In this document: in pieces, positions 35,701 through 44,116 of the stretch
How the letters are laid out: each line of letters begins with the position of its first letter
How positions within the stretch are numbered: the stretch's first letter is position 1
Assembly (NCBI GenBank): GCA_018829445.1
Contig: JAHJTV010000079.1
Span: 1-64,000, forward strand
Reading direction: 5' to 3'
DNA length: 64,000 nucleotides
Source: a bacterium
GTDB lineage: Bacteria; SAR324; XYD2-FULL-50-16
Notes under the pieces: model-generated
What the model was told of the DNA's origin: nothing
Databases searched by the model: none
Seen by the model: the letters and a program-made list of their open reading frames with translations, nothing else
Made by a program: the position numbers and the translations under genes

Positions 35701-35937
35701 GCTTTGACCACAATATTGGCACTGATTCCTATAACCATAGGGCTTGACGTGGACTTTTCCCGTACACCGATAATACTATTCGGATCGGAATCAGGCCAGA
35801 TGTGGTTACCCATGGCCCAGACAGTCATATATGGACTCGCAATGACAACCATATTGACATTGATTGTTGTCCCTGTTTTATATTCACTAATGGAATCAGG
35901 AAGAGATAAATTCAGAAATCTGATTGCACGCGACTAA
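32740..35937 (+). CDS. RND-family efflux pump (AcrB/MexF type)
   Basis: 1065 residues, normal for a hydrophobe/amphiphile RND pump. The first membrane helix (about 44-62, PTSVFIIMLLIIVMGFSAYV) is followed by NLPREAAPDVQIPYL and PYPGSSPEDIESLIVNKLE, the usual porter-domain start. GLIMALGMLVDNAIVIVENI is the TM4 block, with the Asp pair of proton-relaying residues in the DN segment, and GIISLAGVVVNNAIVLIDYI is its TM10 counterpart. The N-terminal 35 residues are lysine-rich and longer than usual. It works with the adaptor gene upstream. The outer-membrane channel must come from elsewhere. Confidence 0.94.
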   Translation: MPKPNKESEKTKLKITRKKPVTKKEFWLSNLALKKPTSVFIIMLLIIVMGFSAYVNLPREAAPDVQIPYLIVTIPYPGSSPEDIESLIVNKLEKEMQNLEDLKEISSNSTEGAGMVALEYHLGTDIDDAKVEVRETLDRVAPDLPQDAEDAIITEINTSDFPVLIINLSGTIGLYQLKEAAEDLKEDIEAIPGVLEAKRIGGLDKEVQVNVDPEKLNYYNLDLNQVSNAIAFENANVPAGDIEIGPLKYMIRIPGEIEDVKKINRVIIETPNQIPVFIRDIATVEFGFKDVTSRSRLNKVESVTLHISKRSGENLLEITDKIKVLIAEKEKENANTIKYTILSDHSDFVRLFVRDLENNMYTGLFSVLLVLIFILGIRNSLFVAAAIPFSMLISFLVLQTLDITLNMIVLFGLIMALGMLVDNAIVIVENIYRHLELGYKPKIAARLGVGEVALPVVTSTLTTLAAFFPLLFMPGIMGDFMSYLPKTLMITLTASLFIGLIANPVLCATFMTTPKKLKPGNELKIAETNKLLAVYRNMLRWALSHRFWVLIVVILLWICIILIYFIRVLPKVGIEFFPTSEPENAVIQIEAPFGTTLKESDQIVQKIENETVPYYSKTKSVVANIGQGRGSMSETGKTTHLSHLVTSFPDWQHRTMLPSEIIKQLREAITRFSGARFKITKATHGPPTGKPINIEIRGENLSTLKQISLDIQGKIKGIPGLVNLDDNFRSNRSEIQVLIDREKTARLGLRTTQVANILRTAFNGKKVSTFREDKKEYDIVVKLDKTFRQSLASLETLYMKTPVGQSVNLREIAEVTNAKALGSIRHIGTNRVITISADAEGASGSEVLRKVQTRLKNYTLPNGFSIKYSGENISQKEMESFLPKSFLVTIFLIFLVLVTQFNSIAHTLIIITSVFLSLMGVFLGMIIHSSPFSIMMGGIGIISLAGVVVNNAIVLIDYIQQLRSKGLSRERAIVLGGMLRLRPVMLTALTTILALIPITIGLDVDFSRTPIILFGSESGQMWLPMAQTVIYGLAMTTILTLIVVPVLYSLMESGRDKFRNLIARD

Positions 35938-36153
35938 TTTCCCCTTAACATAGCGCTTGTGATGTTAGCTGGATTGTTTGCAGGTGTTGATTTGGCAAAT
36001 GATGCGGTTAATCAGTTTTTCTTGTATTTTTTTTTGAAAAAAGGTACAATGATTGTCAGAAATCAATCCGCAATTGCGAGGTTTTTTTCGATAATATGAG
36101 GAAAGGAAACGTTCAACAAAACTGCTGATGTTTCCAATAAGAACAAAAGAAAA

Positions 36154-36231
36154 GGGCAGGCTGCCGATAACTGATACTATAGTTTTCTAACTCTCCTTTC
36201 TACAGTATTAGAGCTACCTGGTACGCCTGCC
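36154..36231 (-). terminator. Nested hairpin, terminator or structured RNA downstream of the pilin-like gene
   Basis: Outer arms GGCAGGC (36155-36161) and GCCTGCC (36225-36231) enclose an inner pair, ATACTATAG (36174-36182) and CTACAGTAT (36200-36208). The inner stem pairs fully, with one G-U, only on the minus strand, and there the sequence runs into CCCTTTTCTTTT. It is 177 bases past the pilin-like stop, also on that strand. It may be a long terminator or a small structured RNA. Outside it, 35938-36407 shows nothing recognisable. Confidence 0.4.
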
Positions 36232-36407
36232 TCCCCCCAAAACAGATTGGATCAGATTTTCTTAAGTATTCTCCCTTTCAGTCATTGCAAAATATCGCTT
36301 AATATGAGTTTCTGTCAATCATTATCACAAGGTGAAAAGCGATAATTCCGCAAAGAGGCATTTATGGGCAAAAGAGCTCATATATAGTGATTACGACTTT
36401 TTTTTCA

Positions 36408-36800
36408 CTATTGTTCAATAACGTCATTGACTGTATTTACCAAATTATTATCCTGATCGATTTGCCACTCATCAAGAGCTGAATCACCATCAATATTAGC
36501 TACCGCTTTGGCTATAAAACTACTACCATCACCACTGATTGTGACTGAGTAAGCATACTTTGTATCAGAAGGGATTTGGATATCCAGGTCATCCAAGTTA
36601 TTCGTAAAAACTTCATTCGCTGTTTTATGGAGATCTTGTCCCATATGGATCGATTGCAGAATTGTTTTTGCCTCCACCTGTTTGGATTTCGACACCATCC
36701 TTTGGTACCTGGGGTAAGCAATACCGGCGATAATTGCCACGATAACCAGTGTTATCATTATTTCAATCAAACTCAGACCTTTCTGTTGATCACTATTCAT
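36408..36800 (-). CDS. Type IV pilin-like protein
   Basis: 130 residues. The prepilin site is QQKG|LSLIEIMITLVI, with cleavage after Gly8 and the conserved Glu at mature position 5, followed by a hydrophobic helix (LVIVAIIAGIAYPRYQ). The first mature residue is Leu rather than the common Phe. The C-terminal globular part is small and acidic and has no Cys pair. GGAG lies eight bases before the ATG. It stands alone; no pilB, pilC, pilD or minor pilin genes are nearby, so it could be a pilin, a pseudopilin or a DNA-uptake pilin. Confidence 0.88.
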   Translation of the reverse strand: MNSDQQKGLSLIEIMITLVIVAIIAGIAYPRYQRMVSKSKQVEAKTILQSIHMGQDLHKTANEVFTNNLDDLDIQIPSDTKYAYSVTISGDGSSFIAKAVANIDGDSALDEWQIDQDNNLVNTVNDVIEQ

Positions 36801-37065
36801 ACCTTCTCCTAAAATACTGAATGGAATTTGAATACGAGTGCTCGCTGAAAGTGTATTGCATGAAATGATTTAAAAGACAAGATGCTGTTTGGTAGGAAGC
36901 CTTAAACACTGCCAAAGAGGAGTAAAATATATTTGGCTGATTTTTCTTTCATTAACCGATCTGTCTGAAGAGATTCAATTCGATCCGGAAAAGAATTTTG
37001 ATCTGACTAAGAAAATCTTTTCCAATTCCAATATATGCGGATTGTCATTGGAAATTAAGTCAAAT

Positions 37066-37902
37066 TCAATCTGAATACTCTTTCATTTTCTCCACAAGAA
37101 AATCGCTTTGATCGCTGAATTTTTTCCCATGTGCATCCAAGAATTCCCTGTTTTCCAAGAAGAGGTTTATAAATCCCTTTTCATCCTTGTTTTGAAGCAA
37201 TCGAATACTATCACTAGCTTGCTCAATAAACTGCTTCAATACACCAATGTTCTCGGGATTATCCATCAAAATATGGGTGTAGAGATGCGGATCACGCTGC
37301 AATATTCGACAAGTAAATGCAAAATTTGCCTGGTAAACCGGACTACAAATAGAAAGTAGAGTGGATAAGTCCACATTCTTATTACGCATGGTTTGCGTAA
37401 AAACAATGTGGAAAAAGTGCATTAATCCCTGGATAAAGCTCATTGATTCGTCATGTTGCTGCCATTGATCCATAACAACAACATTCAGACCCATTTGCTG
37501 GAATAACTTTTGATATCCAGGCAGGTATTTACCGGGGCGTACAGGCAACAGGATGATATTCTGTTTCGAAATATCCGGCATATTGCCGAACATGGGATGA
37601 CTCGAAATGACACAAGCATCTGTCTTTACCATTTCAGGAATGATATTTGTCTTTACAGATGAGAAATCGGACAACAACTGATGTTTTCTCAGGTACGGGG
37701 CTATTCTTCTGATAACCGCAGTATTCTGATCGATTGGAACACTGATAATCACCGCATCGCTTCCATTAACCAATTCCTGCTCAAAAGATTGATTAGATTC
37801 ATCTGATATCAGCACTTCAATCCCCAAGATATTGAACTGCGTTTTGAACATCTGACCCATTTGGCCACTTCCACCAATTATTCCGATTCTTCTGATCATC
37901 AT
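37066..37902 (-). CDS. tyrA: Prephenate dehydrogenase
   Basis: 278 residues, catalysing the NAD-linked decarboxylation of prephenate in tyrosine synthesis. GIIGGSGQMGQMF is the dinucleotide-binding turn. DAVIISVPIDQNTAVI, LLSDFSSVKTN and SSHPMFGNMPDISKQNIIL contain the catalytic His and substrate residues. MSFIQGLMHFFHIVFTQTM is the dimer helix. It lacks the chorismate mutase domain of E. coli TyrA, and resembles the dehydrogenase half of that fused enzyme. Two ATG codons stand in a row at 37902 and 37899. kdsA lies upstream on the same strand; the 150-base spacer is featureless. Confidence 0.88.
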   Translation of the reverse strand: MMIRRIGIIGGSGQMGQMFKTQFNILGIEVLISDESNQSFEQELVNGSDAVIISVPIDQNTAVIRRIAPYLRKHQLLSDFSSVKTNIIPEMVKTDACVISSHPMFGNMPDISKQNIILLPVRPGKYLPGYQKLFQQMGLNVVVMDQWQQHDESMSFIQGLMHFFHIVFTQTMRNKNVDLSTLLSICSPVYQANFAFTCRILQRDPHLYTHILMDNPENIGVLKQFIEQASDSIRLLQNKDEKGFINLFLENREFLDAHGKKFSDQSDFLVEKMKEYSD

Positions 37903-38051
37903 CCTTTTGGTAAAAAATGTTTTAAATTCGAGGGTAGTTTTCTAAAAATCATCGCCTGTTTGGATTAATTCGGATTTTCTTAGAAGGACTATTTGGGGGA
38001 TTACATCCAAAGTCTTGAGAGGTAACACTTCAGATGTAACTGGTTCTGAAT

Positions 38052-38876
38052 TTAGTTCTTCAATTCTTTCACAAATCGAGAAATCTTATAATAACGAGTT
38101 ATTAGCCGCTTGGCTTCATCAAAACTTAGTTGACTAGCCGCGTCACAAAGCGCGTTCTTGGGGTCGGGATGTACCTCTATGAATAAACCCGCAATATCTG
38201 TAGCAGCACAAGCTGACATCATTGTCTGCAAAAACTGTTTTGTTCCACCTGTCGGATCACTACTTGGGATACCGTATTTACGGATGGAATGTCCGGCATC
38301 AAAAATTACCGGATAGCCAAAAGATTTCATAATTTGCAGAGATCTTAGATCCACTACTAAATCCCGATAACCAAAACAGGTTCCTCTTTCTGTCAAAATA
38401 ATTGACTGGTTGCCGGTCGATTCGATCTTTTTACATACTTTTTCCATCTCTTCCGGGTGAAGAAACTGCGCTTTTTTGACATTGATTGGCTTTCCAACTC
38501 GAGCGATACTTTGCACTAATTCCGTTTGCATTACCAGGTAGGCAGGAACCTGTAATACATCAACAACCTCACCCACACCCTCTGCTAACTCCATTGGATA
38601 GTGAACATCGGTAATAATTGGAACATCAAACTCCTTTTTTGCGTCTGCAAATATCTTCAAGGCTTCTTGAATTGGCAAACCTGAAAAATACCGGTCAGAA
38701 GACCGATTATCCTTTTTGTAGCTCGCTTTAAAAATAAAATCTACTTGTAAAGATTCAGCCAGTTCTTTCAAGAACTCAATGGTTTTAAAAGCAATGGCTT
38801 TGTTTTCTAACACGCAATTACCTGCAATCAGTAATTGTCTGGTTCCGTTAAGAGAAATTTTATCAGTAATTTTCAT
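38052..38876 (-). CDS. kdsA: 3-deoxy-8-phosphooctulonate synthase (KDO-8-P synthase)
   Basis: 274 residues. Condenses arabinose-5-phosphate with phosphoenolpyruvate to make the KDO precursor of lipopolysaccharide. FKASYKKDNRSS is the phosphate and substrate loop, and ILTERGTCFGYRDLVVDLRS the core. Metal-type ligands are present: Cys in LIAGNCVLEN, His in FDAGHSIRK, Glu in FIEVHPDP and Asp in LCDAASQL, so this is the metal-dependent class as in Aquifex, not the E. coli class with Asn. It implies an LPS-bearing outer membrane. Other kds genes are not in the window. Confidence 0.95.
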   Translation of the reverse strand: MKITDKISLNGTRQLLIAGNCVLENKAIAFKTIEFLKELAESLQVDFIFKASYKKDNRSSDRYFSGLPIQEALKIFADAKKEFDVPIITDVHYPMELAEGVGEVVDVLQVPAYLVMQTELVQSIARVGKPINVKKAQFLHPEEMEKVCKKIESTGNQSIILTERGTCFGYRDLVVDLRSLQIMKSFGYPVIFDAGHSIRKYGIPSSDPTGGTKQFLQTMMSACAATDIAGLFIEVHPDPKNALCDAASQLSFDEAKRLITRYYKISRFVKELKN

Positions 38877-39013
38877 CTGCTATTTGTTAAAAAAATTAAA
38901 AATGTTGCCTAATTATCGTCCATAATTAATATCTTACCTCTTTTTCGTCTATCGTACGGCATTCAGTAGGGTTTTAAAAGCATAATGTAGAGCTTTCCAT
39001 GGTATATCGGCGG

Positions 39014-39059
39014 TTAGCCTAGGTAATCTCTGGTATCGCAATACCGAGAGTTCTGCTAA
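39014..39059. other. Two-tier hairpin in the kdsA / TPR-gene spacer
   Basis: Outer arms TTAGC (39014-39018) and GCTAA (39055-39059) enclose CTCTGGTAT (39028-39036) and ATACCGAGAG (39041-39050), a 9-base-pair stem with one bulged C and a CGCA loop. The remainder of 38877-39535 is AT-rich and holds no gene I can support. It could be a leader structure of either divergent gene. Confidence 0.35.
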
Positions 39060-39535
39060 AAAGAACAACCCAGCTACTCTTTAAATAAAAAAATTTCAAC
39101 AGTCACTTAACCGTTGTTCTGAGTCAAGTGAAGATTAATCCAACCACTTTGAAATTGAGAATTAGGACTTTTTTGAATGTTCACTTGTTTTTGATCTGTC
39201 TGCGATTAGTTATCGGTTTGAAAATACTGGTGAGAGATCCAAAGCCAACAATGGATTGATGGAAAACGATGTTATTTATAAGTATTGGATAGTGACACAC
39301 CTGTTGATTGGTATTTCCCTGATATCCAAATTTGTCAATTTCAGGTAAAACTAGTAAATATTTTATTCAAGTCAGAACAAAAAAAGATTTACCAGACGGC
39401 GTCAGTTTCTGTGTAAAGCTAAGAGAATATAAAGACCGATATTTGCTGAATGTATTTTTCGCTAGGAGTTATATTGATCCTCCCGAAAGAGTAAATCCAA
39501 AATCACAGTAACCAACAATTTACCAGTAGAGAAGA

Positions 39536-42484
39536 ATGAATCTGAATAACCTTTTAGTACCTGCTCTGATCCTGTTTTTGATTCAATTTGGCGAATCCGA
39601 TATTTCCGCCCAGGAATTAAAGCCCCATAACGTAATTATTAGTTCGTCGTATTATGAAAAAAGTCAATTGAAACCTTTTTTGACTCATTCATATAGTCTG
39701 CTGGAAACCTCTTATTCAAAAGAACCCTATCTACCTTCATTTAAAGTGGAACCTATTGAGACAGTTGAAGACTACTCTCATAACATAAAAATTAGCGGAT
39801 TAACAAAGTCCTTTGGACGGTTATCGGAACTGTTTTTAGGTAAGGAAGGAACGCTGGAGAATGCTTTTTTACTGTTCCTGAAAGAAGAGTACGTAGAAGC
39901 TGAATCAAAACTGCTCACTCTTTTGCCTTCTGTCGATGAAGTCGGTGAAAGAGGAACTTTGCTGCTCGCCTGGACAAAGTATAGAAAACAGCAATATGAG
40001 TCTGCCCTCATTTATGCAAAAGGCGGTTTCAATTCAAAAAACCTGACTATCACTCAAGAATCCTATTATATATACTCCTTGGTTTTACTGAAGCAACATC
40101 GTTATGAGGAGCTTGCTTTACTCTATCTTCCATATATCGAACCATCCAAACATGAGTTTTGGAACTCACGACTCTGTATCATCTACTTATATAACTTAAC
40201 AATTCTTGAAAAATGGAATGATGCAAGGAAATTTTTATGGAGATTCAATATCAAACAATTTGCGCACTCAAAAAACTATTACAAACTGCATGAGATTGAA
40301 GGGATTATTTATTTCAAACTTAAACAATATCCTGAAAGCCTTGAGAGCTTAACCACTGCAAAACAACTTAATCCGCAATTTGAATATCAGAAACATATTA
40401 ATCGGATCATAGCCTGGATTAATTACTTTCTGGGTAAATACAAGGAAACTGTTAATCAGATAGAGCAGAAGCACAATCTGATGGAGATTAAGGCGAAGGA
40501 TGAAATTCAATATTTGAAAATTGCCAGTTTAACACATTTGGGAGATTTTCAAGCTGTTAAAAGGGAATTTGACTTGCTTTCTCCCGAGTCACCTTTCTAT
40601 AAACTTGCCGCTTTTATAATTCAGACTTTTTCCATGAATCAAAATATCGGAGATGAATTCAAAAAGCTTCTTTTGGGAATTCACTACGATTTCCCCGAAA
40701 TGAAGTTTCATACAGCACTACTGAATGGGATAAATGCTTTTAGGAATAATCTCTTTGAAGCAGCAGAAGCTCAATTTTTCAAGGCTATATCCATAGATGT
40801 TAACAATACTGAATACAATGTTGCCCTTTATAACTTGGGATTAACACATTTGAGACTAAATCAATTTGGAAAAGCCGCTAAGGATTTTGGCGAACTACTC
40901 CAATTGATGCCAACTGAAAACACCGATGCGCTTCACTATCATATTTTGTATTGCCTGTATCAATTAGGGGAGAAATCCGAATTCCTCACTTATTTAAACC
41001 AGATTGATTTGCAGACATTTAGTGATTCCCATCGCTGGGAAATCATGCATATGCATGGCAATATTCTTTTGACGGTCGACTCCAATGCCGAAGCAGCAAC
41101 ACTCTTTTTCACCCTATGGGATCAAAGCAAAGATGTAACAGCCTTGGAATCAGCTGTCACCGCGCTTTATAAAGACAGAAAATTCGAAGAGATAAATTCC
41201 TTAAAACTTGGAGAGCAGCCGTATCTGACGGAACCCCTGTTTATCTTTGAAATCAAATCGCTTTTGGGATCAAAAAGGAATGAACAAGCCTCCCAAAAAA
41301 TTGAAAGGGCAACCTACACAAGCGAATCGTTCATACAGCTTCAACTGGAAGTCTGGATGGCCGATTTTCAGTATGAACGAATTGTTTCTTACGTATCCCA
41401 ATTACTTAATCAATCGTTATCTCAAGAAACACGATTGCTATATTACCTGAGTTTGGGGGATGCTCACTTTAATCTTAAAAATTACGGGGAGAGTAAAAAT
41501 CAGTTTTTCAAAGCACTTAGCTTGACGGATGATCCGTTACGAAAAAGTCTCATTCAATACAATATCGTACTAATCACTTATTATAAAAAGGATTATCCCT
41601 CCTTTTTGAAAGAAACCAACGTGATTCTGGCGAACAAGGACTTAACTCCTGAAATTCGATATAATCTTACCCAATTACTAGTGGATTATTATCAGCAAAA
41701 TGAACAGACTGATCTGGTGGATAAGACCTTGGAAACCTATGCCAAAAACTTTGATTTCCAAAAGGTAAAAGCCAAACTTAAACGGCTGCAACTGTTGTAT
41801 CAAAACGGCTTTTATGAAAAATGTTTCTGGTTGGCAAACGAACAGGATCCAATGGAAGACTCCTATCAAACTCGAGATCGCATCATCTTGCTCGGCTACT
41901 GTGGCAATTATGAGAAAAAGGCAAACCAGGTGATTGATATTCTCTCAGACAATTTGAAAAAAAATCCGGCAGACTATCGAGCAGATGAGATGAATCTCGT
42001 CTTGGCTGAAGCCTATTTTTTAAAAGGAGACTATAAATCGTCTCTATGGCTTTCCAGAAAACTCACGCGGGTAAAATTAAATAGGGAGATCACATTCAGA
42101 AATCAACTCCTTTTGGTGGATAGTCTGGTTCATCTTGGATCTTATACTCAGGCAGAACAGGAATTGGGAAATACAGGCCAGTACCGGCAAACCAAATATT
42201 TCAGTCGGGCTCTAAAACTAAATGCTGAGATTCAAGCCACAAAAAAGAATGTCGATGAGTCCGTACGCTCTCTGTTAAGAGTATATTACGAACCAAATGC
42301 CACACCCAGAATAAAAAATGAAAGTCTAATCCGCATCAGTGAAATCTATCTGGCAACAAATAGAACGAATGAGGCAAAATCTTACTTTTCAAAAATTGAT
42401 TCAGAATATGCCCTCAGTCATGAAGAACTGCAAACTCGATTTGCGGCATTGGGGAAAAAACTAAACTCCCGGAACGCTCCTTAG
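39536..42484 (+). CDS. Large exported TPR-repeat protein
   Basis: 982 residues with a signal peptide (about 1-26, ending DISAQE) and then almost entirely helical repeats. TPR-like units recur, such as FLKEEYVEAESKLLTLLP, NVALYNLGLTHLRLNQFGKA, YYLSLGDAHFNLKNYGESKN and LAEAYFLKGDYKSSLWLSRK. No membrane helix after the signal and no catalytic motif. It is likely a periplasmic scaffold of a large envelope assembly. miaA follows on the same strand, with a parS site between them. A link to the MotAB operon 9 kb away is possible but unsupported by position. Confidence 0.8.
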   Translation: MNLNNLLVPALILFLIQFGESDISAQELKPHNVIISSSYYEKSQLKPFLTHSYSLLETSYSKEPYLPSFKVEPIETVEDYSHNIKISGLTKSFGRLSELFLGKEGTLENAFLLFLKEEYVEAESKLLTLLPSVDEVGERGTLLLAWTKYRKQQYESALIYAKGGFNSKNLTITQESYYIYSLVLLKQHRYEELALLYLPYIEPSKHEFWNSRLCIIYLYNLTILEKWNDARKFLWRFNIKQFAHSKNYYKLHEIEGIIYFKLKQYPESLESLTTAKQLNPQFEYQKHINRIIAWINYFLGKYKETVNQIEQKHNLMEIKAKDEIQYLKIASLTHLGDFQAVKREFDLLSPESPFYKLAAFIIQTFSMNQNIGDEFKKLLLGIHYDFPEMKFHTALLNGINAFRNNLFEAAEAQFFKAISIDVNNTEYNVALYNLGLTHLRLNQFGKAAKDFGELLQLMPTENTDALHYHILYCLYQLGEKSEFLTYLNQIDLQTFSDSHRWEIMHMHGNILLTVDSNAEAATLFFTLWDQSKDVTALESAVTALYKDRKFEEINSLKLGEQPYLTEPLFIFEIKSLLGSKRNEQASQKIERATYTSESFIQLQLEVWMADFQYERIVSYVSQLLNQSLSQETRLLYYLSLGDAHFNLKNYGESKNQFFKALSLTDDPLRKSLIQYNIVLITYYKKDYPSFLKETNVILANKDLTPEIRYNLTQLLVDYYQQNEQTDLVDKTLETYAKNFDFQKVKAKLKRLQLLYQNGFYEKCFWLANEQDPMEDSYQTRDRIILLGYCGNYEKKANQVIDILSDNLKKNPADYRADEMNLVLAEAYFLKGDYKSSLWLSRKLTRVKLNREITFRNQLLLVDSLVHLGSYTQAEQELGNTGQYRQTKYFSRALKLNAEIQATKKNVDESVRSLLRVYYEPNATPRIKNESLIRISEIYLATNRTNEAKSYFSKIDSEYALSHEELQTRFAALGKKLNSRNAP

Positions 42485-42526
42485 TCCATAACCCCGAGGG
42501 TTAATCAAAATAGAGGTGATCGCCAA

Positions 42527-42542
42527 TGTTTCACGTGAAACA
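42527..42542. promoter_or_regulatory. parS: parS centromere site for ParB
   Basis: TGTTTCACGTGAAACA is a perfect 16-base palindrome identical to the conserved bacterial parS consensus bound by ParB/Spo0J. It lies in the 90-base spacer just before miaA. parS sites cluster near the replication origin, so this stretch is probably origin-proximal. parA and parB themselves are not in the window. Confidence 0.95.
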
Positions 42543-42574
42543 ATATATTTGCAGCTCTTCCAGGTTTCATCTTC

Positions 42575-43477
42575 ATGGTTAAGAAAAAAGTTGTTGTTAT
42601 CATTGGACCTACCGCATCCGGTAAAACGTCCATGGCCGTCGATCTGGCCAGTAATATTAATGGCGAGATTATCTCTGCCGATAGTCGTCAGGTTTACCGT
42701 GAAATGGATATTGGAACCGGTAAGGATCTGGAAGAGTACGGTTCAATTCCCTATCATTTGATTGATATTGTCGATGCCGGAGATGAATTCACAGTCTCCG
42801 ATTTTCAAATCCTGGCCCACGCTGCCCTCAAAAAAATATCTTCTAAAGAGTGTACTCCCATTATCTGCGGTGGTACTTGTCATTATGTAAAAGCCCTATT
42901 GGAAGATTATACTTTTAATAACATCAAATCGAATCGTGATTTTACCGAAAAACTTGAATTGCTTGATAGGCAGACCCTCTACAGACACCTTAAGGATTAT
43001 GGATTATGGGAATCCCATCACTGGGAGTCGGATAGCAGGCGGAGAATTGTACGGGCGATAGAGAAAAAAACAAACGAGATCGACAGGAAAAACCAAATAT
43101 TTGATTTTAAGGGCCAATACATAACGAGGATCTATTGTCCTGAAGTGGAAAGACCGATTTTGAAAACAAAAATCAGGGATCGCTTACTACTGCGGTTGAA
43201 CCAGGGAATGATCGAAGAGGTTGATGCCCTTCTAAAAAGGGGTGTTTCCCATGAGAGACTTGAGCGCTACGGTTTGGAATATAAATGGATCTCTCGTTTT
43301 CTACGAGATTTGATTACAAAAACTGACCTTATTGAAAAGCTTCAGGTTGAAATTGCACGGTACGCCAAGAGACAAATGACTTTCATCCGTTATATGAAGC
43401 GTTGTGGACACCCAATTATTCCGGTTTCCAAGACGGAAGAACTGGTTGCTGATGCAAAAAACTGGTTGCTGAAATAA
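42575..43477 (+). CDS. miaA: tRNA dimethylallyltransferase
   Basis: 300 residues. Adds a dimethylallyl group to A37 of tRNAs that read U-starting codons. IIGPTASGKTSMAVDLA is the P-loop, ISADSRQVYREMDIGTGK the substrate block, and IICGGTCHYVKALLEDY the second nucleotide and tRNA motif. AKRQMTFIRYMKR near the end is the usual tRNA-binding 'Y.KRQ..W...' region, with Phe in place of Trp. The length is normal. It begins 33 bases after a parS site. The ATG lacks a strong ribosome site. Confidence 0.95.
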   Translation: MVKKKVVVIIGPTASGKTSMAVDLASNINGEIISADSRQVYREMDIGTGKDLEEYGSIPYHLIDIVDAGDEFTVSDFQILAHAALKKISSKECTPIICGGTCHYVKALLEDYTFNNIKSNRDFTEKLELLDRQTLYRHLKDYGLWESHHWESDSRRRIVRAIEKKTNEIDRKNQIFDFKGQYITRIYCPEVERPILKTKIRDRLLLRLNQGMIEEVDALLKRGVSHERLERYGLEYKWISRFLRDLITKTDLIEKLQVEIARYAKRQMTFIRYMKRCGHPIIPVSKTEELVADAKNWLLK

Positions 43478-43559
43478 TTCTGCATTAATGATCAACCTTC
43501 CCCAGACTGATCATTAATCCAGTGCAAACTGATTGCTCTCCCAAATTAGATATATTCAT

Positions 43560-44042
43560 TTAAAACGGAATATCATCCTCAATAAAATCGTCATTGCCGA
43601 TGGGCGGAGCCCCTTGAAATTCGTTATTACCTTGAAAGGATTGTGGAGGGGCATTGTATTGATCCCTGGGTTGAGGAGTTGCCTGCTGATTATTCTGATA
43701 TCCGGAACCCTGTTTCGAATCAAGTAGTTGTATAGCCCTAGCCACTATTTCGGTTTTATATCTTTTGTTTCCATCCTTATCCTGCCAATCACTTGTTTGA
43801 AGACTGCCCTCAACGAACAATTGACTCCCTTTCCTACAATATTGTTCTACAATTTCAGCCTGGCGATTCCAGAAAACCACCTTGTGCCATTCTGTTCTTT
43901 CCTGTTTGTTACCTGATTTATCTTTGAAGTAATCTGTTGTGGCAATACTGACACTAACCACAGAATGACCTGAAGGTGTAATCCTTTTTTCCGGATCCTG
44001 CCCTAAACGACCAATTAGGAGCACTTTATTTAAATATCCCAT
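43560..44042 (-). CDS. ssb: Single-stranded DNA-binding protein
   Basis: 160 residues. The OB fold covers about 1-110 (NKVLLIGRLGQDPEKRITPS, FWNRQAEIVEQYCRKGSQLF, VEGSLQTSDWQDKDGNKRYK). A Gln/Asn/Pro-rich linker follows, and the acidic tip DFIEDDIPF, where partner proteins dock, closes it. The length is typical. It lies convergent to miaA with an 82-base spacer and follows ruvA on the same strand after 74 bases, so it may share the recombination-repair transcript. Confidence 0.97.
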   Translation of the reverse strand: MGYLNKVLLIGRLGQDPEKRITPSGHSVVSVSIATTDYFKDKSGNKQERTEWHKVVFWNRQAEIVEQYCRKGSQLFVEGSLQTSDWQDKDGNKRYKTEIVARAIQLLDSKQGSGYQNNQQATPQPRDQYNAPPQSFQGNNEFQGAPPIGNDDFIEDDIPF

Positions 44043-44116
44043 TTATTATCCTTTTAAATCCATCTTCTTTAATCAGTTAGGAAAAAAAATCTTTATTAGA
44101 GAGTTAATACTTATTA

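Noticed and set aside
36154-36231. SRP RNA or a known riboswitch
   Set aside because: An ACCAGG word recalls SRP RNA, but the conserved GGAAGGAAGCAG loop is absent, and no known riboswitch core was recognised.
36889-37074. 61-codon plus-strand frame between the pilin and tyrA genes
   Set aside because: No ribosome site or family resemblance; its composition is that of AT-rich spacer.
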